From Pontibacillus litoralis JSM 072002 (lineage in GTDB: Bacteria; Bacillota; Bacilli; Bacillales; BH030062): a DNA stretch of 64,000 nucleotides. The notes beneath the pieces are model-generated. The model was not told the origin of the DNA. It saw only the letters and a list, made by a program, of their open reading frames with translations, and did no database searches. The position numbers were made by a program, and so were the translations under genes. This document shows, piece by piece, positions 19,153 through 28,153 of the stretch; position 1 is the stretch's first letter, and each line of letters begins with the position of its first letter. The stretch spans positions 62,001-126,000 of the forward strand of contig NZ_AVPG01000005.1 in the NCBI RefSeq assembly GCF_000775615.1, written 5' to 3'.

Positions 19153-19948
19153 CGATTCGGTTCCCGTTATCAAAGGACTAGCATCATCGAAACAAAAACT
19201 AAGAAACCTACTTATTTTGCTCATTGTAGGCTCTCTATATCTGTACAGTTCCATTCAAACAGAATCATTTATCACCCGCTTTAATAGTGAATTCTTCAGT
19301 AATGTAGGAAGAATGCTCGGGCAAATGTGGCCACCAAATATGGAGTTTGCAAGCACCGTTTGGCCGAAGTTAGCAGAAACAGTGCAAATGGCCGTAATTG
19401 GCACATCTATCGCAGCTATGTTTAGTTTGCCTTTAAGCTTATTGGCTTCTTACAATATTATACCTAGCAAAATCGTGTACCGCACAACGAAGTTCTTTCT
19501 GAATGTGCTACGAACGATTCCAGAAATATTACTTGCGGTAATATTTATTAGTTTAGTCGGGATCGGTGTATTCCCTGGTATATTAGCACTTGCCGTATTT
19601 TCTGTCGGCATTCTCGCTAAACTTATGAGTGACACGATAGAGTCGATTGATATGAACCAAGTGGAGGCATTACGCGCATCTGGAGCAAATACGTTACAAG
19701 TAATCCATTACGCTGTTCTCCCACAAATTATGCCCCAGTTTGCTTCTTTCTCTTTATATGTCTTTGAAATAAATGTACGTGCATCAGTCGTGTTAGGATT
19801 CGTCGGCGCTGGTGGTGTTGGTTTATTATTAAATCAACAAATCTCTTTCTTTAATTATCCAAATGCGATGGCACTAACAATCATTATTTACGTCGTCGTT
19901 GTTTTCATTGATTATATTAGTAATAAAATTAGGGAGGCGCTATTATGA
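19121..19948 (+). CDS. phnE: phosphonate-type ABC transporter permease
   Basis: 275 residues with about six membrane helices and the permease loop EALRASGANTLQVIHYAVLP, which contacts the ATPase. The ATG at 19121 has GAGGAGG 11 bases before it, inside the end of phnC; the longer frame lacks a site. One of two related permeases that would form a heterodimer. Confidence 0.9.
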   Translation: MNKPQSTQATNDSVPVIKGLASSKQKLRNLLILLIVGSLYLYSSIQTESFITRFNSEFFSNVGRMLGQMWPPNMEFASTVWPKLAETVQMAVIGTSIAAMFSLPLSLLASYNIIPSKIVYRTTKFFLNVLRTIPEILLAVIFISLVGIGVFPGILALAVFSVGILAKLMSDTIESIDMNQVEALRASGANTLQVIHYAVLPQIMPQFASFSLYVFEINVRASVVLGFVGAGGVGLLLNQQISFFNYPNAMALTIIIYVVVVFIDYISNKIREALL

Positions 19949-20769
19949 ATAGACAAGCGGTATTACCTCCTCGTCCAAAGCGAAGTTTGAAAAGCATGAG
20001 CAAAACGTACGGCTTAAGCTTGTTATTTCTATTCATATTTATTTGGTCTGCCCTAGGAACAATCGATAAAGTGAATTGGAGCCGCGTATTTAGCATGCAC
20101 ACAATCGCTAACATAGACCGAGTCATTCCGAAGTTATTCCAACCAAACTTTGACAAACTGGATCGGGTGCTAGAATTGATGTTTGAGACGTTGTTCATCG
20201 CTTTTACCGGCTCTTTGATGGCAGCCATTTTAGCAATCCCTTTAGGTTTTCTAACTGCCAAAAATATGATGGGAACAAGTCCAATTGGAAAAGTAGTAAA
20301 TGCGATATGCAAATTGCTACTTAATGCAATCCGTACATTCCCAGAAATCTTGTTAGCACTTATTTTCGTTGCCTCGATTGGTCCTAGTCCCTTTGCCGGT
20401 GTACTTGCGATTGCAATTGGCTCTACAGGCATGTTAGGAAAGCTGTATGGAGAAGTTATTGAAACCATTGATATGCAAGTCGTTGAAGCGTTGGAGGCAA
20501 ATGGGGCAAACAAAATTCAAATACTGTTCTACGGCATCATTCCACAAATCGTGCCCGAATTTCTTAGCTATGCCATCTATCGCTTTGAAATCGATGTAAG
20601 GGCCTCTACTATTCTCGGCATAATCGGTGCTGGTGGTATTGGTACGATGATTGTCATCTCTCAACAAAACCGTAATTGGGATGAAGTAAGCCTAATTTTA
20701 ATTGTTATCATCGTAACCGTGACCATCATTGATAACATTAGTGCCTTTATTCGTAAGCGATTAGTATAA
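19945..20769 (+). CDS. phnE: second phosphonate-type ABC transporter permease
   Basis: 274 residues, homologous to the preceding gene and overlapping it by 4 bases (ATGA). It carries the matching loop VVEALEANGANKIQILFYG and about six helices. Phosphonate importers with two PhnE proteins are common in Bacillales. Confidence 0.9.
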   Translation: MNRQAVLPPRPKRSLKSMSKTYGLSLLFLFIFIWSALGTIDKVNWSRVFSMHTIANIDRVIPKLFQPNFDKLDRVLELMFETLFIAFTGSLMAAILAIPLGFLTAKNMMGTSPIGKVVNAICKLLLNAIRTFPEILLALIFVASIGPSPFAGVLAIAIGSTGMLGKLYGEVIETIDMQVVEALEANGANKIQILFYGIIPQIVPEFLSYAIYRFEIDVRASTILGIIGAGGIGTMIVISQQNRNWDEVSLILIVIIVTVTIIDNISAFIRKRLV

Positions 20770-20802
20770 AAAAAATGCCCTTCTCATGAGGGGCATTTTT
20801 TC
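20770..20802. terminator. bidirectional terminator between phnE and a minus-strand gene
   Basis: AAATGCCC and GGGCATTT arms flanked by A run and T run, serving both converging genes. Confidence 0.88.
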
Positions 20803-20803
20803 A

Positions 20804-21232
20804 TTATTTGTTCCAATGCTCTTCTAATTTTACTAAAGCAATACCGTAAATAAAATGAGCACTAAACCAAATTGTAATAGCCGTAACATCATCCAATGGT
20901 GGCGTTTCTTTAATAGCCCAATCTGTTAACGGAAAATAGGAAAGCGCGGCAAACATGCTTAATGATAAACCTATTGACCACCTAATGTTCGTGCCACGAT
21001 CTGTTCGAAATGCTATCCATAACGTATAGATAATCCCAAGAACCCACGACACAAGTAAATGAAAAATCCATTCTATCCAAACTGGCCAATTTATACGTCC
21101 AATAATAGGGATAAAATCAACATTCAATAAAAGCGTATAAACGTTAATCCCTGTTATTATTTCGGCAATCCATAAAATAGCACCTAATAACAGCCCTGTT
21201 ATCGTTCCTATCCCGATTCCTTTCCTTAACAT
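20804..21232 (-). CDS. YagU-like small membrane protein of unknown function
   Basis: 142 residues with four predicted membrane helices (for example GIGIGTITGLLLGAILWIAE and HLLVSWVLGIIYTLWIAF). The second ATG is preferred: AAAGGGG lies 7 bases before it but only 1 before the first. The overall pattern recalls DUF1440/YagU-type inner-membrane proteins, but I am not sure. Own promoter region; convergent with the phn operon. Confidence 0.65.
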   Translation of the reverse strand: MLRKGIGIGTITGLLLGAILWIAEIITGINVYTLLLNVDFIPIIGRINWPVWIEWIFHLLVSWVLGIIYTLWIAFRTDRGTNIRWSIGLSLSMFAALSYFPLTDWAIKETPPLDDVTAITIWFSAHFIYGIALVKLEEHWNK

Positions 21233-21370
21233 TATCATTCCCCTTTAATTCAAATGTGCGATAACACTTTCTATCTATTGTACAATGTTTCTACGTAATA
21301 AATGGTGACATTCTTTTGTACTTTATGATTTCATGCTACTATTAAGTATGAAATTATAGGAGGGATTCAC

Positions 21371-21634
21371 ATGACAATTCAAGCACAACCAACACCAAAT
21401 CCGAATGCATATAAGTTCACATCAGATCGCATCATCTTCGGTGGTGATGGGAGCATTTCTGTAATGGCAGGGCAAACGAGCGAACATAGCATCATGAATG
21501 ACATTATGGCGATAGAAGGTGTCGACAACGTGTTCGGCTACCAAAACTTCATTACCGTAAACAAAAAAGCAGACGCTGATTGGGAAACATTAGCCGGAGA
21601 TGTACAATCAGTAATCGAAGGACACGGCTTTTAA
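21371..21634 (+). CDS. stand-alone NifU/Nfu N-terminal-domain protein
   Basis: 87 residues comprising one Nfu_N domain: QAQPTPNPNAYKF at the start and MNDIMAIEGVDNVFGYQNFI in the centre. The Cys-containing C-terminal Nfu domain is absent, so it does not itself carry a cluster. The domain is linked to Fe-S protein maturation and is also the N-terminal part of staphylococcal CvfC. Ribosome site AGGAGGG. Monocistronic. Confidence 0.8.
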   Translation: MTIQAQPTPNPNAYKFTSDRIIFGGDGSISVMAGQTSEHSIMNDIMAIEGVDNVFGYQNFITVNKKADADWETLAGDVQSVIEGHGF

Positions 21635-21672
21635 TTCCAGCTACAAAATGAAACATTTCGATTAACGCAACA

Positions 21673-21715
21673 ATTCCCCGAAAAGCAGGTGATAAACCTT
21701 ACTCTTTCGGGGAAT
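21673..21715. terminator. GC-rich hairpin between converging genes
   Basis: 11-bp arms ATTCCCCGAAA/TTTCGGGGAAT with a partly paired centre; no strong T tract, so termination is likely but not certain. Confidence 0.5.
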
Positions 21716-21777
21716 GGTATTATGCGTAGCATTTTATACCAAAAATGACCCCGCTACAAAAACGAGATCATCTTCAT

Positions 21778-22623
21778 TTAATCATCTTTACGGAACAAAC
21801 CAAATACCCCTGTCGTTTGGACAAGATTCGTAAATGCATTTGGATCTACTTCTTTAATAATTCGCTCTAAATCATACAGTTCATAACGACTAATGACCAT
21901 AATGAGCATATTCTTATCTTCTTTCGTAAAGGCGCCACGAGCAGGAACCGTCGTAATTCCGCGAACCATTTTCGAATGAATCGCTTGTTCTAACTCTTCT
22001 GCTCTCGTTGTAATAATCATCGCCGTTACCTTCTCATAACGAGTGTGAATCGCATCAATTACACGTGTTGAAACATATAACGTAACAATAGTATACAGCG
22101 CTTTTTCCCAATCATAGATAAGACCTGCTAGCGTAATAATCGTACCATTTAAAATGAAAAAATACGTACCAATCGGACGATCCTTAATCCGAGATAGCAC
22201 CATCGCAACGATATCCATCCCACCCGTTGATGCCCCTAGCTTCAACGACATTCCTACACCAACTGCAGCAATAACCCCACCAAATACCGCATTCAGCAAA
22301 ATATCAGGTGAGACTTGCATGATAGGAACAATACCAAGAAACATCGTAGTGAATACTACAGATATTAAACTATATATCGTAAACCCTTTGCCGACTTTAT
22401 ACCACCCTAGTATGATCACAGGCACATTCAATATAAAAAAAATAATCCCCGTTGAAATACTAATCCCCGCAAAGTCTCTCAAAACATTGGACATTAGCTG
22501 TGCTGCTCCAGTAAAACCACTTGCATATACATTCGCTTCCATTAAAAACAAGTTCAGTGCTACTGCATTTAGTAATGATCCAATAATAACAACCATAATC
22601 CGTTTAAATTCAAATAAGAACAT
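21778..22623 (-). CDS. yitT: YitT-family membrane protein (DUF161/DUF2179)
   Basis: 281 residues: five or six N-terminal membrane helices (FKRIMVVIIGSLLNAVALNL, the conserved ASTGGMDIVAMVLSR) and a soluble C-terminal DUF2179 domain (MIITTRAEELEQAIHSKM, ARGAFTKEDKNMLIMVIS). ATG 22623 follows GAGGAGG; the longer frame starts before it. Divergent from the DegV gene, the same pairing as yitT/yitS in B. subtilis. Function not established. Confidence 0.88.
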   Translation of the reverse strand: MFLFEFKRIMVVIIGSLLNAVALNLFLMEANVYASGFTGAAQLMSNVLRDFAGISISTGIIFFILNVPVIILGWYKVGKGFTIYSLISVVFTTMFLGIVPIMQVSPDILLNAVFGGVIAAVGVGMSLKLGASTGGMDIVAMVLSRIKDRPIGTYFFILNGTIITLAGLIYDWEKALYTIVTLYVSTRVIDAIHTRYEKVTAMIITTRAEELEQAIHSKMVRGITTVPARGAFTKEDKNMLIMVISRYELYDLERIIKEVDPNAFTNLVQTTGVFGLFRKDD

Positions 22624-22826
22624 ATAGCGCCTCCTCAAAAGGGTGATACATTTACTCTTATCTTTTTATCACCATTTGACACAAGAAATCAAGCATTATT
22701 GCAATTATTTTTTCTTTTCGTGAATTTTTCTTAAAGAAAGCCTTTTCATGCGAAAACCTTTGACTATCACATGTTTGAAGATTAAACTAATGTCAAAAGG
22801 TCTATATCATTAAAGAGGGTGTAATT

Positions 22827-23687
22827 ATGAACGTTCAAATTATTGCTGATTCAGCATGCGATTTACCAAACTCTATTATTGAACAATATGGCATTAAACG
22901 AGTACCTATTACGGTCCATTTAAATGACACAGACTATTTAGATGCCGAAACGATTGATCCGAAGCAAGTATATGATGCAATGAGAGATGGAAAAGCACCA
23001 AAGACTTCACAAGTATCTCCACAAACGTTTAAAGACCTTTTCGAAGCATACGCACAAGCAGGACAATCTTGTATCTATTTAGCCTTCTCTTCTGAATTAT
23101 CAGGAACCTATCAAACGGCCAAAATGATGCAACAAGAAGTATTAGAACAATACCCCGATTTCAACTTACACATCATGGATACTCACTGCGCATCACTCGG
23201 TTATGGACTCGTCGTTTTAGAAGCAGCTAAAATGGCACAAAGCAACCATTCTTTAGATACCATCTTAGAAGTAGCTACATACTACAAAGACCATGTGGAG
23301 CACATTTTCACAGTGGATGATTTAGAATACTTAAAACGCGGAGGTCGTGTTAGTAAAACGGCGGCATTCGTAGGAACGATGTTAAAAATAAAACCACTTC
23401 TTCATGTTGAAGATGGGAAATTAATACCGTTAGAGAAAATACGTGGCTCTAAAAAAGTACTAAATAGAATGGTTGACATTATGAAAGAACGTGGCGAAGA
23501 TTTCTCACAGCAGACGATAGCTATTAGTCATGGCGACGACGTAAAACGTGCCGAGCAATTATCTACTATTATTCAAAATACATTCCAACCGAAAGAAATT
23601 ATTATTCATACAATTGGCTCTGCTATTGGTGCCCACTCTGGCCCTGGAACGATCGCCTTATTTTTCTTAAATAAACCAATGAAATAA
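22827..23687 (+). CDS. yitS: DegV-family fatty-acid-binding protein
   Basis: 286 residues of the DegV/FakB fold: IIADSACDLPNSI at the N-terminus, YLAFSSELSGTYQT and LEYLKRGGRVSKTAAFVG in the centre, and IGSAIGAHSGPGTIALFF at the end. The family binds fatty acids, in some species handing them to the FakA kinase. No fakA homologue is in the window. GAGGGTGTAATT precedes the ATG. Followed at once by a hairpin that also controls the next mini-gene. Confidence 0.88.
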   Translation: MNVQIIADSACDLPNSIIEQYGIKRVPITVHLNDTDYLDAETIDPKQVYDAMRDGKAPKTSQVSPQTFKDLFEAYAQAGQSCIYLAFSSELSGTYQTAKMMQQEVLEQYPDFNLHIMDTHCASLGYGLVVLEAAKMAQSNHSLDTILEVATYYKDHVEHIFTVDDLEYLKRGGRVSKTAAFVGTMLKIKPLLHVEDGKLIPLEKIRGSKKVLNRMVDIMKERGEDFSQQTIAISHGDDVKRAEQLSTIIQNTFQPKEIIIHTIGSAIGAHSGPGTIALFFLNKPMK

Positions 23688-23711
23688 AATAACCCCTTTC
23701 TGCACATACTA
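23681..23711 (+). promoter_or_regulatory. sigma-G/sigma-F-like promoter inside a hairpin
   Basis: GAAATA (23681-23686), an 18-base spacer and CATACTA (23705-23711), the latter an exact match to the classical sigma-G -10 element. Predicted start near 23718, i.e. after the 5' arm of the hairpin at 23688-23730. Confidence 0.5.
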
Positions 23712-23730
23712 CGATCAGAAAGGGGTTATT
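23688..23730 (+). terminator. yitS terminator hairpin whose 3' arm is the ribosome site of the next gene
   Basis: 15-bp perfect stem AATAACCCCTTTCTG/CAGAAAGGGGTTATT, 13-base loop. The 3' arm contains AAAGGGG, 7 bases before the ATG at 23733. In a read-through transcript the site would be closed. Confidence 0.85.
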
Positions 23731-23732
23731 TC

Positions 23733-23858
23733 ATGACAAAGGATAATGATAAGAAACCATTAGACAACAACGCCAATCGCGCCAAGAAAAACGAACAAAG
23801 GGAAGTCGCCCGTAAGCGAGGCGAAAGACAATATTCGAAGAAAACAGACCATCTTTGA
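23733..23858 (+). CDS. DUF3941-like small basic protein (41 aa)
   Basis: Begins MTKDNDKKPLDNNANRAKK and ends GERQYSKKTDHL. The DNDKKPxDNNAxxxKKN ... GERQYSKK pattern matches my recollection of the DUF3941 family found only in spore-forming Bacillales. Strongly charged, no hydrophobic core, as in small spore proteins. The promoter-like CATACTA element and the buried ribosome site suggest forespore-only expression. Function unknown. Confidence 0.72.
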   Translation: MTKDNDKKPLDNNANRAKKNEQREVARKRGERQYSKKTDHL

Positions 23859-23895
23859 ACTGTAGGAAGTGCCTCGTTCGCTTCCTATGTCTGTT

Positions 23896-24700
23896 CTAAT
23901 TATCCCTAAAGAAGTCTTCCATCGCTTTTATAACTTGATCCAAGTCATCAATCATCGGCGAATGGCCACAGCCAACCAATTCCTTATAGGAAGCTCTCAC
24001 GCCAAAATCTTCCACAAACTCCTCTGTCATTTGTTTCGTTACTACTTAATCGTTTTCTCCCCATGCAATCATAATAGGTATATCAATAGTAGCAATTTTA
24101 TTATTACCTTCTGTTAGCCCATTGTGCATACTACTAATATTAAAGGTGTTTAAGGCTTGATAAGAAGCAGCTAAATTTCTTTGTGTTGTCCTATCTTCCA
24201 AATACTTCTCATAACGATCTGCCTCTGGCTTCTTATGCACATAAATTAAAGCATCCCATATTTGTTGCAGTAAATGATAACTCTTCGTATCATACGCTGT
24301 CTGCATCATTATTCTTTTATCATCTTCTAGCATAACCTCTAGAAGACGCAGATGCGAGTAAAAACAGCCCTTTGCAATAACCTTGGTAATTGGCGCATAA
24401 TTGCTGACAAACCGCACCTCCTAATGACCAACCTACCAAATAAAAATCCTTTAAAGCCAATTAATCAACCCATTTTTTTAGATCATCAGAAAAGTCGGCT
24501 ATTTCCGTAATTGGCTTCGGATAGCTCGACTCACGAAATCCACGCAAATCAATCGCATACACTTTAAATTCAGGTGATAATGATTCCATGACTACATCCC
24601 AATGTACAGATGATGTCATATTGCCGTGAACAAGAATAACAACCTTATCCCCACCTTCCCTTTCTCTATAGGCGATTTCTTCTCCGTTATCCAGCTTCAT
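23896..24700 (-). pseudogene. decayed alpha/beta hydrolase with two stops and one frameshift
   Basis: The N-terminal part starts MKLDNGEEIAYREREGG and has VVILVHGNMTSS (oxyanion HG). An in-frame TAA (24461-24463) interrupts before DFYLVGWSLGGAV, the nucleophile motif. A frameshift follows at about 24325-24345 (SSRGYA to MLEDDKRIM), and a second in-frame TAA (24046-24048) interrupts after MIAWGEND, before the final His in VGCGHSPMIDDLDQV. The total of 805 bases (268 codons plus one) equals a normal hydrolase with a one-base shift. It follows livM by 24 bases and so was once part of the acid-uptake operon. Sequencing error could explain one lesion but hardly all three. Confidence 0.88.
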
Positions 24701-24724
24701 TTTTTTAATATAACGTTCTCCTTT

Positions 24725-25687
24725 TTACTTATTTCTACCAGCTAACTTAGACCGGATCGTCCCAATAATCCCCAGCGGAAAAAAGATTACAACTAGAATA
24801 TACAGAGTTCCATAAAGAATAATCCACCGTTCAAAAATCCAATGAACATCTGCGAGACTTGACAACCAATGGTGAGCGAGTTCCACTAACCCCGCCCCAA
24901 TGATAGGACCAATTAACGTCCCAACCCCACCAATAATTGTCATAAGCAATACATCTATCGTGAGATCTGTAGCGAACACACCTGTATTGACGAACCTCAA
25001 TGACAGTGCATACAACACCCCGGCTAAGCTTGCAACAACACCTGAAACTATACTTGCAATCACTTTGTAATAAACTACTTTATACCCTAACGATGTCGTC
25101 CGATTCTCATTTTCACGAATCGCCATTAGTACTTTACCAAATGGTGAATTCGTTAGTCTTCTCAAGCCAAAGAAAATAAGCACGAAGAAAATCAGACACA
25201 GTATATATAAGTGGTTTGGTTCTCTAATAATATCCGGGAGACGAAAGGTAAATCCATCATTCCCTCCTGTCATTGGTCTCCATTTTTCAGCAGCAACTAA
25301 AAATAAACCCGAAAGCGCCAGCGTTAGCATGGCGTAGAAATGACTCTTCAATCTAAGGGTAAGCATTCCAACGAGTAAACTAACAAAAGCAGCCAGCAAT
25401 ACACCTATAAAAGCACCAATGACGAGCGAACCGATAGTAGCTCCTAGCCGATCTAAAGCTATTCCAGTCGTATATGCACCAAGGCCGAAGAAAATGACAT
25501 GTCCAAACGATATAATACCTGTGTATCCGAGTAAAAGGTCGTAACTCATCGCAAAGATACCAAAAATAAAGATTTGTATAATGATAAATTGTAAACTTCG
25601 TTCTGTAATAACCATTGGGAGTATGAATAACAGAAGGGTTATACATAAATAAAACCATGTACTTTTTTCTAAATTCTGAATATTCAT
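24725..25687 (-). CDS. livM: branched-chain-amino-acid-type ABC permease (LivM)
   Basis: 320 residues, about nine membrane helices; the family marker GYTGIISFGHVIFFGLGAY lies in the first third and the EAA-like loop near SLGYKVVYYKVIASIVSG. Last intact gene of the importer operon; its start overlaps livH by 4 bases. In this operon the cargo is probably an organic acid and not an amino acid (see the ligase at 30885). Confidence 0.9.
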   Translation of the reverse strand: MNIQNLEKSTWFYLCITLLLFILPMVITERSLQFIIIQIFIFGIFAMSYDLLLGYTGIISFGHVIFFGLGAYTTGIALDRLGATIGSLVIGAFIGVLLAAFVSLLVGMLTLRLKSHFYAMLTLALSGLFLVAAEKWRPMTGGNDGFTFRLPDIIREPNHLYILCLIFFVLIFFGLRRLTNSPFGKVLMAIRENENRTTSLGYKVVYYKVIASIVSGVVASLAGVLYALSLRFVNTGVFATDLTIDVLLMTIIGGVGTLIGPIIGAGLVELAHHWLSSLADVHWIFERWIILYGTLYILVVIFFPLGIIGTIRSKLAGRNK

Positions 25688-26553
25688 CTTGCACCTCCCT
25701 CTACTTTAAACAATCCCTGTGGTTTAAAAATGAGAACAATGGTCATTAATATCATATTAACAGCTAATGATAAAGCAGGAAAATAATAAGCCATGAAAGC
25801 TTGCGCCAAACCAACTAGTAAAGCTGCGAGCATTGACCCAGTAAAGCTTCCCATTCCACCAATAACGACAACGATAAAAGCGAGAATCGAAAACTCTAAC
25901 CCCATTTCAGCATAAATCACACCAGAGTATGGCGCATGCAGCATTCCACTCAAAGCAGCAAGTGCTGATCCAATCATGAATACACTCATAAATATGACTT
26001 TAATATTCACACCAAGCGTCTGAATCATTTCTTTATCCATTACACCAGCTCTTACGATTAAGCCGATGCGAGTACGTCTTAATATATAAGAGGCAACCAT
26101 AAAAACGAGCAATCCTACTATAATAATAAATATTCGATATTTAATAAATACAATATCTCCAACAATGAAACTTCCTTCTAAGAAAGCTGGTGGAAAAACC
26201 GCTTTCTGATTTGGTCCAAAGACTACTTTAATGAACTCTTGCAAAACTAACATAAACCCAAGAGTAATTAATATTTGTTGAATGTGATTCCCATATACAG
26301 GACGGACAATTAGCTTCTCGGTAATTACTCCTAACACAAGTCCAGTCACGATTGCTACACCAATACCAAGTGTAAAACTTCCACTCGTTTGGTACGCCCA
26401 CACGCCTGTAAACGCTCCCCAAATAAATAAACCACCATGTGCAAAATTCAATACGCTCATTAATCCAAAGATAAGAGTCAATCCAGAAGCGAGAAGAAAT
26501 ATTAACATCCCTGTGGCAAGTCCATTGATAACTAAATTTATTATTAAATCCAT
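25684..26553 (-). CDS. livH: branched-chain-amino-acid-type ABC permease (LivH)
   Basis: 289 residues with about eight helices. Typical motifs: GLTLIFGLMSVLNFAHGG near the N-terminus and IVVVIGGMGSFTGSM near the C-terminus. AGGGGGCAGTCGT precedes the ATG. It pairs with LivM. Confidence 0.9.
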   Translation of the reverse strand: MDLIINLVINGLATGMLIFLLASGLTLIFGLMSVLNFAHGGLFIWGAFTGVWAYQTSGSFTLGIGVAIVTGLVLGVITEKLIVRPVYGNHIQQILITLGFMLVLQEFIKVVFGPNQKAVFPPAFLEGSFIVGDIVFIKYRIFIIIVGLLVFMVASYILRRTRIGLIVRAGVMDKEMIQTLGVNIKVIFMSVFMIGSALAALSGMLHAPYSGVIYAEMGLEFSILAFIVVVIGGMGSFTGSMLAALLVGLAQAFMAYYFPALSLAVNMILMTIVLIFKPQGLFKVEGGAR

Positions 26554-26564
26554 ACGACTGCCCC

Positions 26565-27275
26565 CTATAAAATTCCGAGATATTTTCTCTTTAATTCCTG
26601 ATTTTCTTGTAATTCGTTCATTTTACCGTTAAGTACCGTTTGACCATCATCAATAATGTAAAAGTGATCCCCTGTATTGCTTGCCATTTGAAAATTTTGT
26701 TCAACAAGTAATATAGTAGCGTGTTCTTTCATTTGTTGAATCGATTCTGTTACTTTCTCAACTATGATTGGAGCAAGTCCTTTACTTGGTTCATCAATGA
26801 GCAATAAGTCATTTTCATTCACAAATGCACGAGCAATTGCCAGCATTTGTTTTTGACCACCACTCAACTGACCACCTTGTTTTTTCCAATACTTTTTTAA
26901 ATCAGGAAACAAATCTAGAATCCATTCCATTCGTTTCGTCGTACGTTCATCTTCTTTTTTTACCGCTACTCGCATATTCTCACCGACCGTTAATTCCCCA
27001 AATATTCCTTGATCCTCAGGCACATAACCAATCCCTTTATTCGCTATGCGATAAGGTTGTTCATTGATTATTTGCTCCCCATTGTACGTGATATCTCCTT
27101 TGGAAACTTTATTAAGTCCCATGATGGTTCTTAGGGTTGTTGTCTTTCCAGCACCATTTCTTCCGAGTAACACCGTAACCTCTCCTGATTGAACCTCTAA
27201 AGAAATATCATGTAATATATGATATTGCTGTATGAAAGCTTCCACATTTTTTACTGAAAGCAATGAGGACATCAT
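26565..27275 (-). CDS. livF: Liv-type ABC ATP-binding protein (LivF)
   Basis: 236 residues. Walker A GRNGAGKTT at 38-46, signature LSGGQKQM, Walker B LLLIDEPSKG. Overlaps livG by 4 bases; the GGAGG of its ribosome site lies inside the livG end. One of two different ATPases of the importer. Confidence 0.92.
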   Translation of the reverse strand: MMSSLLSVKNVEAFIQQYHILHDISLEVQSGEVTVLLGRNGAGKTTTLRTIMGLNKVSKGDITYNGEQIINEQPYRIANKGIGYVPEDQGIFGELTVGENMRVAVKKEDERTTKRMEWILDLFPDLKKYWKKQGGQLSGGQKQMLAIARAFVNENDLLLIDEPSKGLAPIIVEKVTESIQQMKEHATILLVEQNFQMASNTGDHFYIIDDGQTVLNGKMNELQENQELKRKYLGIL

Positions 27276-28024
27276 CCCCCACCTCCTAAATATGCAGATT
27301 GCACGATTTCATTATGAACAATCTCATTTGGCGTTCCCTTTGCAATTAATTCACCATGATATAAAACAAGTACTTCATCAGACATGCCCATAATCATATC
27401 CATCTTATGTTCAATCAGTACAATTGTACGATTTCCTTGTTGTTTAATTTCATGAATAACATCAATAATAGCTGGCACTTCTTCTAATGACATTCCAGCT
27501 GTTGGTTCATCCAGCAACAACAATTCAGTTTCTAAAGCGAGAAGCATAGCGATTTCAAGCTTTCTCTTCTCCCCATGGGCAAGGTTCATCGCTAATGAAT
27601 TCGCCTTATCTTGAAGAAAAACTAACGCTAATATTTCATCTGTTTTTTCTTGAAACTGTTTATACTGATTAAAATGAGCAAACATTTGATAACGTACCTT
27701 CGCTTGTGACTGAACCGCTAGTCGAACATTTTCAAACACTGTTAAATTAGGGAATACATTCGTTATTTGAAAGGACCTTCCTATACCTAGACGCGTTCGT
27801 TCTGTTGCCGAGCGTTTCGTAACGTCTGCCCCCTTAAAATAGATTGAACCGTTTGTTGGTTTCATTTGACCACTGAGCAAGTTAAAAAAAGTTGTCTTAC
27901 CCGCCCCATTTGGTCCAATAATGGAAGTGAATTTTCTTTCAAGAATTTGAACAGAAACCTGATCAACAGCCACATGACCTCCAAAGGATACCGTGACATC
28001 TTTCGTTTCCATAATAACTCCCAT
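27272..28024 (-). CDS. livG: Liv-type ABC ATP-binding protein (LivG)
   Basis: 250 residues. Walker A GPNGAGKTT at 37-45; the signature region reads NLAHGEKRKLEIA (LAHGE in place of LSGGQ, normal for LivG); Walker B LLLDEPTAGM. The C-terminus has the conserved GTPNEIVHNEIVQSAYLG. Confidence 0.92.
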   Translation of the reverse strand: MGVIMETKDVTVSFGGHVAVDQVSVQILERKFTSIIGPNGAGKTTFFNLLSGQMKPTNGSIYFKGADVTKRSATERTRLGIGRSFQITNVFPNLTVFENVRLAVQSQAKVRYQMFAHFNQYKQFQEKTDEILALVFLQDKANSLAMNLAHGEKRKLEIAMLLALETELLLLDEPTAGMSLEEVPAIIDVIHEIKQQGNRTIVLIEHKMDMIMGMSDEVLVLYHGELIAKGTPNEIVHNEIVQSAYLGGGG

Positions 28025-28107
28025 GCTATTCCTCCTCTCGCATAAACCTTTCGATATACCGTTTCATGTAAGACATGTATTGCATTATTTTCATCATTAT
28101 GCAGATA

Positions 28108-28138
28108 GACAAACCCCTACCATACATTTAGGTAAGGG
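28108..28138 (-). terminator. weak hairpin between the binding-protein gene and livG
   Basis: Minus strand CCCTTACC/GGTAGGGG stem (8 bp, one wobble) then TTTGTCT. It could lower expression of the downstream permease genes. Confidence 0.45.
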
Positions 28139-28153
28139 CATTGTCCTCACTTC

